A stretch of DNA of 64,000 bases from Bacteroidota bacterium (GCA_020444275.1 JAHLLG010000001.1:1081773-1145772); one strand, 5' to 3'. Shown: positions 47,284 through 57,249, counted from the stretch's first letter. The notes: generated from the letters alone by a model not told the origin. Translations and numbers: made by a program.

Positions 47284-47292
47284 AATGATTGA

Positions 47293-49710
47293 TTATACAT
47301 TTTCAAGAAAATCTTTCAAATACTGTTCCAAAGAATATTCATCCTGAAACAACACTTGGCGGGCTTTACTACCTTCAAACGGACCAACAATATTCGCCGC
47401 TTCAAGCTGGTCAATAATTCGTCCGGCTCGGTTATAACCTATCGAAAATTTACGCTGAATTAATGAAGTAGAACCTTGCTGGTGTCGAACAACCAATCGC
47501 GCAGCATCTTCAAACATGGCATCGCGTTTGGAGAAATCAACTTCTCCAATTTCTTCAGCTCCTTCAGGAGTATATTCCGGAAGCATAAATGCCGATGGAT
47601 AACTCTGCTGACCTCCAATATAATCTGTTATCTCGTCTAATTCAGGAGTGTCAATAAAAGCACACTGTAATCGAACCAAATCTCCTCCGGTTGAAATAAG
47701 CATATCACCACGACCAATAAGCTGATTCGCTCCAGGACTATCCAAAATTGTTCTTGAGTCGATCATGGATGATACCCGGAATGCTATTCGGGCAGGAAAG
47801 TTTGCTTTAATAACACCTGTAATAATATTGGTTGATGGTCGTTGTGTTGCTATAATTAAATGAATTCCAATGGCACGAGCTAATTGAGCTAAACGAGCAA
47901 TTGGTCCTTCAATTTCTTTTCCTGCAGTCATAATTAAATCCGCAAACTCATCAACAACAACCACGATATACGGTAAATACTTGTGTCCTTTTTCAGGATT
48001 TAACTTACGTGCAATAAATTTTGCATTATACTCTTTAATATTTCTAACTTGAGCAGCCTTAAGCATATCATAACGCTGATCCATTTCAATACATAATGAA
48101 TTTAATGTATTGACAACCTTTTGCGTATCGGTAATAATGGCTTCTTCTGTATCGGGAAGTTTAGCTAAAAAGTGCTTTTCTATTTTGGTGTATAGCGTTA
48201 ATTCTACTTTTTTCGGATCAACCATTACAAATTTCAATTGCGCAGGATGCTTTTTATATAGTAATGAGGCTATGATTGCATTTAATCCAACCGATTTTCC
48301 TTGTCCGGTAGCACCTGCCACTAACAAGTGAGGCATTTTTGCCAAATCGATAACATACGTATCATTCGAAATGGTTTTTCCTAAACCAATGGCTAAATCA
48401 TATTTCGATTCACTAAATACTTTCGATTCCAGAATGGAACGCATGGAAACAATTTCGGGTTTTTGGTTTGGCACTTCAATACCGATTGTTCCTCGACCCG
48501 GAATTGGAGCAATAATTCGAATGCCAAGAGCCGCAAGACTTAAGGCAATGTCGTCTTCAAGATTTTTAATTTTTGAGATTCGTACTCCAGGTGCCGGAAT
48601 AATCTCGTATAATGTGACAGTTGGACCAACGGTGGCTTTAATTTTATCAATCTGAATTTTATAATTTGCCAGCGTTTCAACAATTCTGTTTTTATTATTG
48701 ATAATTTCATCCTTATCAATTTCACCATTGGTATCTTTTCCATGATCCTCTAATAAATCAAGTGGAGGTAAGTTATATGATGATAATTCCAACGTAGGAT
48801 CATAATCTTCGAGCTGATAGTTTTTAAGACTACCATTGCGTGCTTCTTCTTTATGTTTTTCTTCAATGGTTAACTCAATGTCTTCATCTTTGTTTTCTTT
48901 CGAAGTATTTGCTGGATCTGCTGTTTCAGGGGGCGTTGATTGTTCTTTTTTCGAATCAGTAGCATTGTTTCTTTTGGTAGTAAAAATGAGTTCCTCGTCT
49001 TCAGATTCTTTTTCTATTTCAGTTGTTTTTTCATTTTTTGTCGATTCAGTATCTGCAACAGTACTTTGGTGTACTTCTTCCTGATCGATAAACTCGGTAA
49101 GTTCTTTTCTAAATAATTGTGAGGATATTTTTATAAGCCAATCATAAGTTTTTCTGAACGAAAGAATAACAAAAGATACAATTACCACGAATAAAAGAAA
49201 GGCTGTTCCAACCTTGCCTAAAAATGAGTTAAGCCATTGAGCTATAACATAACCATGGCTGCCACCTAATCCACTGCCCAGATAACCATTCGAGTTACCA
49301 AATAAATATCCCAATAATACCGATAAAATAATGGTGCCAATTATAGTGATTTTAAACGCTTTACGGATTGAATAGATTTTGATCTTGAAGAAACGAAATC
49401 CAATTACTACCAATAGGAATGGGAAGGTGAACGAAGCAATTCCAAACCAATTGTTTATAAATAAGTTTGCAAAATGAGCTCCTGCTTTACCCGACCAGTT
49501 TTCAACCGACACTTCGGCTGGCGATACTACCTTTGAAAACTGAAAACTCTGATCTACTTTCCAGGTAAAAAAGTAAGATATGAAAGCGAGTGTTAAAAAT
49601 GCCGCAATAAAAATTGTGGTAACACCCAATATTATTTTAATGCGCTCGTCAGAGAATAATTTTTTCTTCTTCTTTGTTGTTTTTGGATTTGTATTTTTTC
49701 TTTTAGCCAT
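47293..49710 (-). CDS. ftsK: DNA translocase FtsK
   Basis: 805 residues. The N-terminus has about four or five membrane helices (about 25-195) that anchor it at the septum. A linker rich in Glu, Lys, Ser and Thr (about 205-300) follows, then the motor: alpha domain, Walker A VAGATGQGKSVGLN, Walker B VVVDEFADLI, and IIATQRPSTNIITG. A C-terminal gamma winged-helix (about 740-805, with KFSIGYNRAGRIIDQLE) recognises polar DNA motifs. FtsK segregates chromosome termini during division. The linker is moderate in length. It lies directly upstream of lolA. Confidence 0.96.
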   Translation of the reverse strand: MAKRKNTNPKTTKKKKKLFSDERIKIILGVTTIFIAAFLTLAFISYFFTWKVDQSFQFSKVVSPAEVSVENWSGKAGAHFANLFINNWFGIASFTFPFLLVVIGFRFFKIKIYSIRKAFKITIIGTIILSVLLGYLFGNSNGYLGSGLGGSHGYVIAQWLNSFLGKVGTAFLLFVVIVSFVILSFRKTYDWLIKISSQLFRKELTEFIDQEEVHQSTVADTESTKNEKTTEIEKESEDEELIFTTKRNNATDSKKEQSTPPETADPANTSKENKDEDIELTIEEKHKEEARNGSLKNYQLEDYDPTLELSSYNLPPLDLLEDHGKDTNGEIDKDEIINNKNRIVETLANYKIQIDKIKATVGPTVTLYEIIPAPGVRISKIKNLEDDIALSLAALGIRIIAPIPGRGTIGIEVPNQKPEIVSMRSILESKVFSESKYDLAIGLGKTISNDTYVIDLAKMPHLLVAGATGQGKSVGLNAIIASLLYKKHPAQLKFVMVDPKKVELTLYTKIEKHFLAKLPDTEEAIITDTQKVVNTLNSLCIEMDQRYDMLKAAQVRNIKEYNAKFIARKLNPEKGHKYLPYIVVVVDEFADLIMTAGKEIEGPIARLAQLARAIGIHLIIATQRPSTNIITGVIKANFPARIAFRVSSMIDSRTILDSPGANQLIGRGDMLISTGGDLVRLQCAFIDTPELDEITDYIGGQQSYPSAFMLPEYTPEGAEEIGEVDFSKRDAMFEDAARLVVRHQQGSTSLIQRKFSIGYNRAGRIIDQLEAANIVGPFEGSKARQVLFQDEYSLEQYLKDFLENV

Positions 49711-49829
49711 TGATTAACAGTAACAAAATTTATTTTGCCTTGAAGCATGAAATTTACTACAAAGTAATATAAATAAACACAAAAATGAATAGAAAAAACA
49801 ATTTATATAGGAAACGGAATAAAAACCAA

Positions 49830-50516
49830 TTATTGTTTTAATAGCTCAATTATTTCGGCCATTGTTTTTTTATTGATCGTTTCGTAACCTTTAGGAATTT
49901 TGAAGTTCTCTGCTGGTATTTCTGCCGCCTCAATTTTTGATGCTGTAAGTCGCATAGGCATATCGTAAAGTTTTAACTGAAATTCCAGCAAAACACCATC
50001 AACAGATCGAAATGGAGTTTGCGCATTTACATTATTAATAATAATATCATCTGTATAATAGATATAGAATGGCTTAAAACTTGAATCGGGAATGGTTACT
50101 TTGGCTTTCTTACTTTTAAATCCACAAATTTCAACAATAGTATCTTCCTCCTCAATTTGCATTCCCGGTAACTTTTCGAAAAACAATGATTCATCATTTA
50201 TTTTTTCGATATACTTATACTTTTTATTCAAAACCTTTACAAGTGTGATATTTTTCTTTTCTCTAAAATTCTGAATGTGTGTAAAACTGACAATACCTGA
50301 AAAACCTTCAATTTTATTTAGTGTATTGTTGTTTTTAAATTTGATAGTCATTTTTTTAGGCAGTAAACCTTTCATAAAGCTATCAATAGAATCATTAAGA
50401 TATTCGATATCATATTCAATATAACCTTCTTTTATTCGATCTTTATGCTCAATCTTTTTACATGAAGCAAAAGTAATAAGTATAAGGGCTGTACTAAATA
50501 ATATTGCTACTCTCAT
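49830..50516 (-). CDS. Hypothetical lipoprotein (DUF4412-like)
   Basis: 228 residues with a lipoprotein signal: hydrophobic segment then FASCKKIEH (lipobox Cys at about residue 19). The mature part begins EGYIEYDIEYL and includes KMTIKFKNNNTLNKIEGFSGI and ICGFKSKKAKV, a beta-rich pattern that resembles DUF4412 proteins or GLPGLI-type repeats. No enzymatic residues are apparent. It stands alone upstream of ftsK on the same strand, 119 bases away, and may have its own transcript. Function is unknown. Confidence 0.65.
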   Translation of the reverse strand: MRVAILFSTALILITFASCKKIEHKDRIKEGYIEYDIEYLNDSIDSFMKGLLPKKMTIKFKNNNTLNKIEGFSGIVSFTHIQNFREKKNITLVKVLNKKYKYIEKINDESLFFEKLPGMQIEEEDTIVEICGFKSKKAKVTIPDSSFKPFYIYYTDDIIINNVNAQTPFRSVDGVLLEFQLKLYDMPMRLTASKIEAAEIPAENFKIPKGYETINKKTMAEIIELLKQ

Positions 50517-50586
50517 ATACGTTCGTTAAGGGTTACTCCCAAATAATGTGTAAAATAGATACTAAAAATAGCGAAAGAAAAGAAAA

Positions 50587-50627
50587 AATCAAAGAGATAT
50601 ATTTTTGAATATGCTATTTCTTTGATT
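50587..50627. repeat. Inverted repeat upstream of carbamate kinase
   Basis: AATCAAAGA (50587-50595) and TCTTTGATT (50619-50627) are perfect inverted copies with a 23-base spacer. A third half-copy, ATCAAAG, occurs near 50667. No T run follows, so it is not a terminator. It might be an operator or just chance in AT-rich DNA. Confidence 0.4.
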
Positions 50628-50690
50628 AAGTGCAAAAAATAAATGTTAAGTATTGTTTCTAAACATATCAAAGTGTACTTATTTTATTAT

Positions 50691-50717
50691 TTTGAAATGA
50701 TTTTTTTTATAGATTTG
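50691..50717 (+). promoter_or_regulatory. Candidate promoter of arcC-arcB
   Basis: An exact -7 TAGATTTG (50710-50717) with TTTG at 50691-50694. The 15-base spacing is shorter than usual, so only the -7 part is convincing. It lies 30 bases before the ATG at 50748. Confidence 0.45.
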
Positions 50718-50747
50718 TAAACTTAATTAGTAATAACATATAAATTA

Positions 50748-51710
50748 ATGAATATGAATAAATTAGCTGTAGTTGCATTGGGCGGAAATGCTCTTTTACG
50801 CGGTAACCAAATAGGAACCATTGAAGAACAAGAACAAAACACTTACGATACACTGGAAAACATAGTGTATATGATTAAGGAGGGTTATGATATTATTATT
50901 GGTCATGGTAATGGTCCGCAGGTGGGAAACATTTTAATGAGAAATGATGCTGGTGAGAATATGTATAACATTCCTCAAATGCCATTGGATATTTGCGTTG
51001 CAGATTCACAGGGTGGAATAGGATACATGATTGAAAGAATGTTGCGAAATGTTCTTAAAAAGCATGGTATCGACAAGAATGTTGTACCTGTTGTTACTTC
51101 TGTAATTGTTGATAAGGATGATCCTGCTTTCAAAGATCCTCAAAAACGTGTAGGTAAAATTTACAATAAAGAAGAAGCAGATAAATTAGCAGCTGATAAA
51201 GGCTGGGAATTTAAAGAAGAAGTCAAAGCTGACGGTGGTTGGAGAAGAGTTGTTCCTTCGCCAAAACCAATCGGAATTATGAATCAGGATATTATTGAAA
51301 AGCTAGCTCGAGAAGGTAATATTGTCATTGCTGTTGGTGGTGGTGGAGTTCCTGTTTATATTGATGAAAAAGGCGATGTTCGTCCTTCTGAAGCTGTTAT
51401 TGATAAAGATGCTGCATCTTCATTGTTAGGAGCTAAAATTAAAGCGGACGAATTCTATATCTTAACCGATGTACCTTTTGTATATATTAACTATAAGAAA
51501 GAGAACGAAGAAGTAAAAGAGTTCTTAACTGTTGCTGATGCAGAAAAATATATGGAAGAGGGACAGTTTGCAAAAGGTAGTATGGCTCCGAAAATCCAGG
51601 CTTGTATCGATTTTGTGAAAAAAGGTGGTAAGAAAAGTGTTATTACCGAAAGTACTAAATTAGAAGATCGTTCATACGGTACTAAAATTACAATGGAATA
51701 CGAAGATTAA
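50748..51710 (+). CDS. arcC: Carbamate kinase
   Basis: A 320-residue amino-acid-kinase-fold enzyme that makes ATP from carbamoyl phosphate and ADP. The N-terminal [21 protein letters not shown], the [10 protein letters not shown] segment, the [14 protein letters not shown] loop, and the C-terminal [17 protein letters not shown] are diagnostic. It precedes ornithine carbamoyltransferase by 29 bases; in catabolic operons the two follow arginine deiminase, which is absent here. ATG 50754 (MNKLA) is an alternative start. Confidence 0.94.
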   Translation: MNMNKLAVVALGGNALLRGNQIGTIEEQEQNTYDTLENIVYMIKEGYDIIIGHGNGPQVGNILMRNDAGENMYNIPQMPLDICVADSQGGIGYMIERMLRNVLKKHGIDKNVVPVVTSVIVDKDDPAFKDPQKRVGKIYNKEEADKLAADKGWEFKEEVKADGGWRRVVPSPKPIGIMNQDIIEKLAREGNIVIAVGGGGVPVYIDEKGDVRPSEAVIDKDAASSLLGAKIKADEFYILTDVPFVYINYKKENEEVKEFLTVADAEKYMEEGQFAKGSMAPKIQACIDFVKKGGKKSVITESTKLEDRSYGTKITMEYED

Positions 51711-51739
51711 TAATTATAAACAATAATAAATTTAAAGTT

Positions 51740-52762
51740 ATGGCATTTAATTTAAGAAACCGCAATTTTTTAAAGCTTTTGGATCTTTCACCAAAAGAAA
51801 TACAGTTTTTACTTGACTTATCGTTAGACCTTAAAAAGGCTAAATATGCCGGAACAGAGCAAAAAAAGTTAGAAGGTAAAAATATTGTTTTACTTTTCGC
51901 AAAAGACTCAACTCGTACACGTTGTGCTTTTGAAGTAGCAGCTTTAGATCAAGGTGCTCATGTTACTTTCTTGGGGCCTAGTGGTTCGCAGATGGGTAAA
52001 AAAGAATCTATGAAAGATACGGCAAGAGTTTTAGGTCGTATGTATGATGGTATAGAATATCGTGGTTTCGGTCAGGAAATCGTTGAAGAATTAGGAAAAT
52101 ACGCAGGCGTACCTGTTTGGAACGGTTTAACAACTGAATATCACCCAACTCAAATTCTTGCTGACTTTATGACAATGCTTGAGCATTCAGATAAGCCATT
52201 AAGCCAGATTAAATTTGCTTACTTAGGCGATGCTCAAAACAATATGGGTAACAGCCTTATGGTAGGTGCTGCTAAAATGGGTATGGATTTCAGAGCTTGT
52301 GCTCCGAAGAAATTTCATCCAACACCTGAATTAGTTGCTCAATGTGAAGAAATTGCTAAAGAAACAGGTGCTAAAATTACAATTACCGAAAATGTAGACG
52401 AAGGTGTTAAAGATTGTGATTTCCTTTATACTGACGTTTGGGTTTCTATGGGCGACCCAGCTGAGAAATGGGAAGAAGCTGTTGAAGTAATGGCTCCTTA
52501 TCAGGTTAATATGGATATGATTAAGAAGACAGGAAATCCAAATGTTAAATTTATGCACTGTTTACCAGCTTTCCATAACGACGAAACTACTATCGGAAAA
52601 GAAATGGCTGAAAAATTAGGTGCTAAATTCCCAATCGTTGCTAAAGGCGAAATGGAAGTAACTGAGGAAGTTTTTGAATCAGCACATTCAATTGTATTCG
52701 ACGAAGCAGAAAACAGACTGCACTCAATTAAAGCTGTTATGGTTGCTACATTAGGAGCATAA
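51740..52762 (+). CDS. arcB: Ornithine carbamoyltransferase, probably catabolic
   Basis: 340 residues. The carbamoyl-phosphate motif [10 protein letters not shown], the HPTQILADF segment, the ornithine-binding DVWVSMGD and the active-site HCLPAFH are all present, with the length and C-terminus of the family. The DxxxSMG motif indicates true ornithine use, not N-acetyl- or N-succinyl-ornithine. Pairing with arcC suggests the catabolic direction (citrulline to ornithine plus carbamoyl phosphate), so arcB is preferred over argF, but this is inference from context. Confidence 0.92.
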   Translation: MAFNLRNRNFLKLLDLSPKEIQFLLDLSLDLKKAKYAGTEQKKLEGKNIVLLFAKDSTRTRCAFEVAALDQGAHVTFLGPSGSQMGKKESMKDTARVLGRMYDGIEYRGFGQEIVEELGKYAGVPVWNGLTTEYHPTQILADFMTMLEHSDKPLSQIKFAYLGDAQNNMGNSLMVGAAKMGMDFRACAPKKFHPTPELVAQCEEIAKETGAKITITENVDEGVKDCDFLYTDVWVSMGDPAEKWEEAVEVMAPYQVNMDMIKKTGNPNVKFMHCLPAFHNDETTIGKEMAEKLGAKFPIVAKGEMEVTEEVFESAHSIVFDEAENRLHSIKAVMVATLGA

Positions 52763-52782
52763 TTTAATTGAACACTACATAT

Positions 52783-52813
52783 AAAAAAGGTATCTTTTGG
52801 GATACCTTTTTTT
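52783..52813 (+). terminator. Terminator after arcB
   Basis: A 12-bp perfect stem (AAAAAAGGTATC/GATACCTTTTTT) with a 6-base loop and a terminal T run. Convergent genes flank it. Confidence 0.9.
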
Positions 52814-52836
52814 ATGTCTTACGTTAAATATATTAT

Positions 52837-53955
52837 CTATCCAAATTTTAAGAATAATCTCGTTTTGGGGAAAATTATTCTGAGATTAATAATTATTAAA
52901 ATAAGTATTACAGGCAAATAGCTCCATTCTATATACTGAATATTGAATGCCCATATTGGTACCATCATAAGTAATAAAATCTGAAGTAAAATTGCCAGTT
53001 TTCTTTTTAGGTCAGACTTTCTGCTTAAAAAAACCAAAAGAATATATAAAGGATTAATCCATAAAGGATTAAGATTATATCTTAATTCAATATGTTCGGT
53101 TATTAAACTTACGCTAAAAATTACTAAACCGGTTAATCCGATTACCAACAATATTGTGTTTTGTAAGGTCTTGTCCATTGTAATTAAAACTGCAATGAGC
53201 AGCATGGATAAAATAAACAAGGGACTTAAAAGAATTGGGTATGAATCGTCATCTTTTAAGGTGTTATAGATATTTTCATTCTTCACAAGTTTCTTTCCAT
53301 TAGATGTTAAGTCTTTTATGCCATTATACAAATAATAAGGCAAAAACAGACTTTCGAATTTATCTATCTTCTTGTCTACCTTATAGCCCATAATTAAGCT
53401 CATGCTAAATTTTAACCAGAGTCTGTTTTTTAAATATTCATTTAGTTGTTGCCGATATGTTTTCGTGGTGATCTCATTTTCAAAGTCTGTTTCAACATTT
53501 TCTAAAAGAAGGTCACGCAGCTCCGTTGTGCAGTTTTTCTTAACAAAACTGTAATAGTAATATCTGTTTTCAGGGCGATACAAATATTCTAATCTATTAA
53601 TAATCTCTTCTTTGTCTTCATTTGTAAGTTCGAGTTCCTGCTCAATTATTTGTCTGTTTTCAAGCAGGTAACTGTTATAAAATCTTTGTGTATGATGTAC
53701 GCCTAACTTGTATTTTAACTTGCCTTTGATAAATTTCATGTAGAAATTTGGGGTATCAAAATCAAAAAGTCCGAAATTGTAAACCACATCAATTTTTGCT
53801 TTCTTATCCTGAACTCTTATGGCACTGTGCCCCCAGGCTGTAAATGTTTCTTTACCACTGGAGCAGGTTAGAAGACTTATTTCAATATGATCGTTTGATA
53901 ATAAATCAAAACTTGTTAGGTATAGTATGCTAAGAAGAAGAGTTATTTTTTTCAA
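52837..53955 (-). CDS. DUF4105 membrane-associated protein
   Basis: 372 residues with a signal peptide or first membrane helix, then a DUF4105 domain: ISLLTCSSGKETFTAWGHSAIRVQD with invariant-looking Cys, Gly-His and YNFGLFDFDTPNFYMKF, and NCTTELRDLLL near residue 143. The C-terminal third (about 240-372) has four or five membrane helices. The His and Cys pattern suggests a catalytic hydrolase-like domain, but no activity is established. The start is a TTG at 53955; no in-frame ATG lies nearby upstream. Confidence 0.8.
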   Translation of the reverse strand: MKKITLLLSILYLTSFDLLSNDHIEISLLTCSSGKETFTAWGHSAIRVQDKKAKIDVVYNFGLFDFDTPNFYMKFIKGKLKYKLGVHHTQRFYNSYLLENRQIIEQELELTNEDKEEIINRLEYLYRPENRYYYYSFVKKNCTTELRDLLLENVETDFENEITTKTYRQQLNEYLKNRLWLKFSMSLIMGYKVDKKIDKFESLFLPYYLYNGIKDLTSNGKKLVKNENIYNTLKDDDSYPILLSPLFILSMLLIAVLITMDKTLQNTILLVIGLTGLVIFSVSLITEHIELRYNLNPLWINPLYILLVFLSRKSDLKRKLAILLQILLLMMVPIWAFNIQYIEWSYLPVILILIIINLRIIFPKTRLFLKFG

Positions 53956-53985
53956 GATGATAATCTTTATGGTTATTGAATATTT

Positions 53986-54462
53986 TTAAAATACACCTTT
54001 TATAAAATGCCATGTAATATAAATTGAAGCAGCTAATTTAAGTCCTACGCCGGTTAAAAAACCAATAAAAGCGCCAAGACCTGCTCTGAAAGCATCTTTA
54101 TTATTAGCTCCTTGTATCGATTCTCCTATTATGGCACCAACTAATGGACCTAAAATTAAACCTAACGGGCCTAAAAAGATCATTCCTACAATCATGCCGA
54201 TTGTAGCACCCCACATTCCGGCTTTTGTTCCACCAAATCGTTTGGTGCCCCAAATGGGAACAATATAGTCTAATACGGTTACAACAATGGCAATAAAAGC
54301 AAGTAGCAGTAGAAAGTTAGTGGTATAATCGGCGAATTTCGTAAAATGTAGAACCAGAATTCCTAAAAAACTTAACGGAGGACCCGGTATAATTGGTAAT
54401 ATACAACCAAGAAGCCCGGCAATGATCAAAATTATACCTATTCCAAGAAGAAAATAATCCAT
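53986..54462 (-). CDS. DUF456 family membrane protein
   Basis: 158 residues with four hydrophobic segments. Glycine-rich repeats are characteristic of DUF456: GCILPIIPGPPLSFLG, then RFGGTKAGMWGATIGMIVG, MIFLGPLGLILGPLVGAIIGE and FRAGLGAFIGFLTG. The function of the family is unknown; the Gly-zipper helices suggest tight packing in the membrane. It lies 30 bases before DUF4105 on the same strand and 59 bases after the small feo-associated gene, so it could be read from the feo promoter. Confidence 0.85.
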   Translation of the reverse strand: MDYFLLGIGIILIIAGLLGCILPIIPGPPLSFLGILVLHFTKFADYTTNFLLLLAFIAIVVTVLDYIVPIWGTKRFGGTKAGMWGATIGMIVGMIFLGPLGLILGPLVGAIIGESIQGANNKDAFRAGLGAFIGFLTGVGLKLAASIYITWHFIKGVF

Positions 54463-54521
54463 AATGCATTAAAATTAATTTGAAGATAAAAATAAGAATT
54501 AATAGAAATTTTAATGCGGTT

Positions 54522-54710
54522 TTATGAATATTCTTTTTTTACGTTTTTATGAATTAATGCTTGCAGCTCTTTATTGCCACTTTTTAAATCGCACGATGAG
54601 CAGGCACAACCGCTTGATGGTTTCTGGCTGAAAATATTTATAATGCCATAAATTGTATACAATAAAGCTCCGCCAATTAATATGATCACAATTATTTCCT
54701 GAATTCCCAT
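54522..54710 (-). CDS. FeoB-associated Cys-rich membrane protein
   Basis: A 62-residue protein with one membrane helix (about 4-27) and a short C-terminal Cys cluster (SGCACSSCDLKSG). These match the FeoB-associated small-protein family, encoded right after feoB in many anaerobes. Only 3 bases separate it from feoB, so co-translation is likely. The cysteines may bind metal; the precise role in iron uptake is unknown. Confidence 0.85.
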   Translation of the reverse strand: MGIQEIIVIILIGGALLYTIYGIINIFSQKPSSGCACSSCDLKSGNKELQALIHKNVKKEYS

Positions 54711-54713
54711 ATC

Positions 54714-57164
54714 TTAAATTATTAACGATCCAACCTGATGTATTAAGAAAGACACAAACCAGGCCAGAAATGTTGTGTAAAAAACAGTAAAAATAGCCCA
54801 TTTCCAGTGACCTGCTTCCTTGCTTATAGCTGCAACCGATGCTACGCAAGGAAAATACAATAAAATAAAAATCAGAAATCCGAATGCAACAAGAGGTGTA
54901 AATACAGGTTCCCCGTTTTCGTATTTTTCATTTTGCAGTCGGTAAACTAAGTTATTTGTATCTTCATCATCTTCTGACTGGTATAAAACACCCATGGTAC
55001 TTACAACAATTTCTTTAGCTGCCACACCTGATAAAAGACTTATGCTCATTTTCCAGTCAAAACCCAGGGGTCTCATTGCAGGTTCAATAAATTTTCCTAT
55101 CCTGCCAATATAAGATTTAGACTGAGCTTCTGAATGTTTATCGCTTTTTAATTCTTGAATTCGTATATATTTATCGCTAGTAGAAAGATCACTTTTTTCT
55201 ACTTCGGTTATTTTTTGATCGTAGTTTACAGAATATTCAATATTTTTTGGATAATAACCCAGAGCCCAAATTAGAATTGATGCCACTAAAATTACACCAC
55301 CCATTTTTTGTAAATACTGTGCACCTTTAAACCACATGTGTCGGGTAAGGTTTCTGAATGTTGGAATTCGATAAGGCGGTAATTCCATTACAAAAGGAAC
55401 TTCGTTCGATTTAAACAGTGTTTTCTTAAATATTATTGCAACAATTGCGGCAACAACAATTCCAATAATATAAATAGAAAAAAGTACTAATCCCGGTCTG
55501 TTTACAAAAAACGCGGAGATAATCAATACATAAACGGGTAGGCGTGCACTACACGACATAAATGGATTAATGAGGATAGTAAGTATCCTGTTTTGCCTGT
55601 TTTCAATGGTTCGAGTAGCCATTATAGCCGGAACATTACATCCAAATCCCATAATTAATGGAATAAATGATCGCCCGTGTAAACCAATTTTATGCATTAT
55701 CCGGTCCATGATAAAGGCAGCCCTGGCCATATAACCAGTATCTTCCATCAACGATATAAAAAAGAAGAGTATCAAAATATTTGGTAAAAAGACAATAACA
55801 CCACCAACGCCACCAATTACACCATCAACGAGCAGATCTTTTAACGGTCCGTCGGTCATTATTTTGCCAATAAAATCGCTTAGATGCACAATAAGGGTAT
55901 CTATCCAATTCATAGGATATTGTCCAAGCGTAAAGGTCGATTGAAACATAACCCACAAAAACAAAAGGAAAAATGGAAATCCTAAATATTTGTGCGTTAA
56001 AAATTTATCTATTTTTTCCGTCTTTTTTCTTCGCGTGTTAATGTTTCCTTTGTATGTTTCTTTTAGTGCACCGGCAACAAAACCGTATTTGGCATCAGTT
56101 ATAATGGTTTCACTATCATCGTCGATTAGGGCTTCTAATGTTCGTATTTCTTTATCGGCAATATCTTTTATTTTCTCATAATTACTCCACTTGGAAAGTG
56201 TAAAATGAGCAGATGCATCTTTTTCAAGTAGCTTAATAGCATAAAACCTTGATGAAACCAAGTCGGTTAGTCTTTTATTTTCCCAGATTTCATCTTGTAT
56301 TTTTCGAATAGATTTTTCTACATCTTTACCATAGTTGATGTGAATATGTCTTACCGAAGGATCTTTATCTTCGTAAACCTCTATGGTTTTTTCAAATAGG
56401 TCTTTTACTCCAAATCCTTTCGAGCCAATGGTAGGAATAATAGGTATTCCCATCATTTTCCCCAGCGCTTCGAAATTAAATTCATCGCCTTTTTTTCGCA
56501 GTTCGTCGTACATGTTTAAAGCAATAACTACTTTAATATCCATGTCGATTAACTGGGTTGTTAAATACAGGTTTCGTTCCAGGTTCGATGCATCAATCAC
56601 ATTAATAACAACATCAGGCATTTCGCCAAAAATATATTTCCGTACATAAAGCTCTTCAGGTGAATAAGCCGAAAGAGAATAAGTCCCCGGCAAATCGGTA
56701 ATGTTAAGTGCATAATCGCGAACTTTAACCTGTGCACTTTTAGAGTCAACCGTCACTCCACTGTAGTTTCCTACATGTTCTTTTGATCGCGAAGCAAAAT
56801 TAAAAAGCGATGTTTTACCACAGTTCGGATTTCCTACTAAAGCAATGTGAATCTCTTTTCCTTTATTTCGAGCCGAAGTTTTAAGTGTTTCTTCAGTAAT
56901 AACGCCATTATATTTGTTCAGATTTAGCTTTTTGGCTTCTTCTTTAGTAATTACCTCAATTAGCGAAGCTTCACTTCGGCGAAGAGAAACCTCATATCCC
57001 ATGATACTATATTCTACAGGGTCTTTTAATGGTGCATTTTTAACAACAGTAACTTTTTTACCTCTAACAAAACCCATTTCGGTAATACGCTTTCGAAAAG
57101 CACCTCTACCTTTAATTTTTGTTATGTAACCTACCTGATTATCTTTTAACTGTGATAGTTTCAT
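54714..57164 (-). CDS. feoB: Fused FeoA-FeoB ferrous iron transporter
   Basis: 816 residues. An SH3-like FeoA domain (about 1-73; GYITKIKGRGAFRKRITEMG) is fused to FeoB. The GTPase domain (about 105-270) has G1 GNPNCGKTS, the GNYSGVTVDSK switch, DLPGTYSLSAYSPEE and ALNMYDE. The C-terminal region (about 395-815) has the Gly-rich gating motifs MGFGCNVPAIMATRTIE and ATRLP-like SCSARLPVYVLI, with about eight to ten helices. It imports Fe2+ across the inner membrane. An inverted repeat overlaps the promoter (57230-57249), implying iron-linked repression. The next gene is a FeoB-associated Cys-rich peptide. Confidence 0.95.
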   Translation of the reverse strand: MKLSQLKDNQVGYITKIKGRGAFRKRITEMGFVRGKKVTVVKNAPLKDPVEYSIMGYEVSLRRSEASLIEVITKEEAKKLNLNKYNGVITEETLKTSARNKGKEIHIALVGNPNCGKTSLFNFASRSKEHVGNYSGVTVDSKSAQVKVRDYALNITDLPGTYSLSAYSPEELYVRKYIFGEMPDVVINVIDASNLERNLYLTTQLIDMDIKVVIALNMYDELRKKGDEFNFEALGKMMGIPIIPTIGSKGFGVKDLFEKTIEVYEDKDPSVRHIHINYGKDVEKSIRKIQDEIWENKRLTDLVSSRFYAIKLLEKDASAHFTLSKWSNYEKIKDIADKEIRTLEALIDDDSETIITDAKYGFVAGALKETYKGNINTRRKKTEKIDKFLTHKYLGFPFFLLFLWVMFQSTFTLGQYPMNWIDTLIVHLSDFIGKIMTDGPLKDLLVDGVIGGVGGVIVFLPNILILFFFISLMEDTGYMARAAFIMDRIMHKIGLHGRSFIPLIMGFGCNVPAIMATRTIENRQNRILTILINPFMSCSARLPVYVLIISAFFVNRPGLVLFSIYIIGIVVAAIVAIIFKKTLFKSNEVPFVMELPPYRIPTFRNLTRHMWFKGAQYLQKMGGVILVASILIWALGYYPKNIEYSVNYDQKITEVEKSDLSTSDKYIRIQELKSDKHSEAQSKSYIGRIGKFIEPAMRPLGFDWKMSISLLSGVAAKEIVVSTMGVLYQSEDDEDTNNLVYRLQNEKYENGEPVFTPLVAFGFLIFILLYFPCVASVAAISKEAGHWKWAIFTVFYTTFLAWFVSFLIHQVGSLII

Positions 57165-57200
57165 CCTGCGAAATACCTGCTTCTGTTGTTAAATAAGGCT

Positions 57201-57231
57201 CAAAAGTAGTTTTATTAAACTAGTGATACAA
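57201..57231 (-). promoter_or_regulatory. Promoter of the feo operon
   Basis: On the minus strand: TTG (57229-57231), 20 bases, then TACTTTTG (57201-57208), an exact -7 match. It lies 37 bases before the feoB ATG. Its -33 element touches the inverted repeat at 57230. Confidence 0.65.
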
Positions 57232-57249
57232 TACCATACTTTTGGTATT
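57230..57249. promoter_or_regulatory. Candidate operator: inverted repeat over the feo promoter
   Basis: AATACCA (57230-57236), 6 bases, then TGGTATT (57243-57249), a perfect 7+7 inverted repeat overlapping the feo -33 element. The placement suits a repressor responding to metal. It does not match the classical Fur box or DtxR box that I know, so the regulator is unidentified. Confidence 0.5.

Noticed and set aside
50587-50627. Rho-independent terminator for the lipoprotein gene
   Set aside because: The lipoprotein gene reads away from this hairpin, and no T run follows on either strand.
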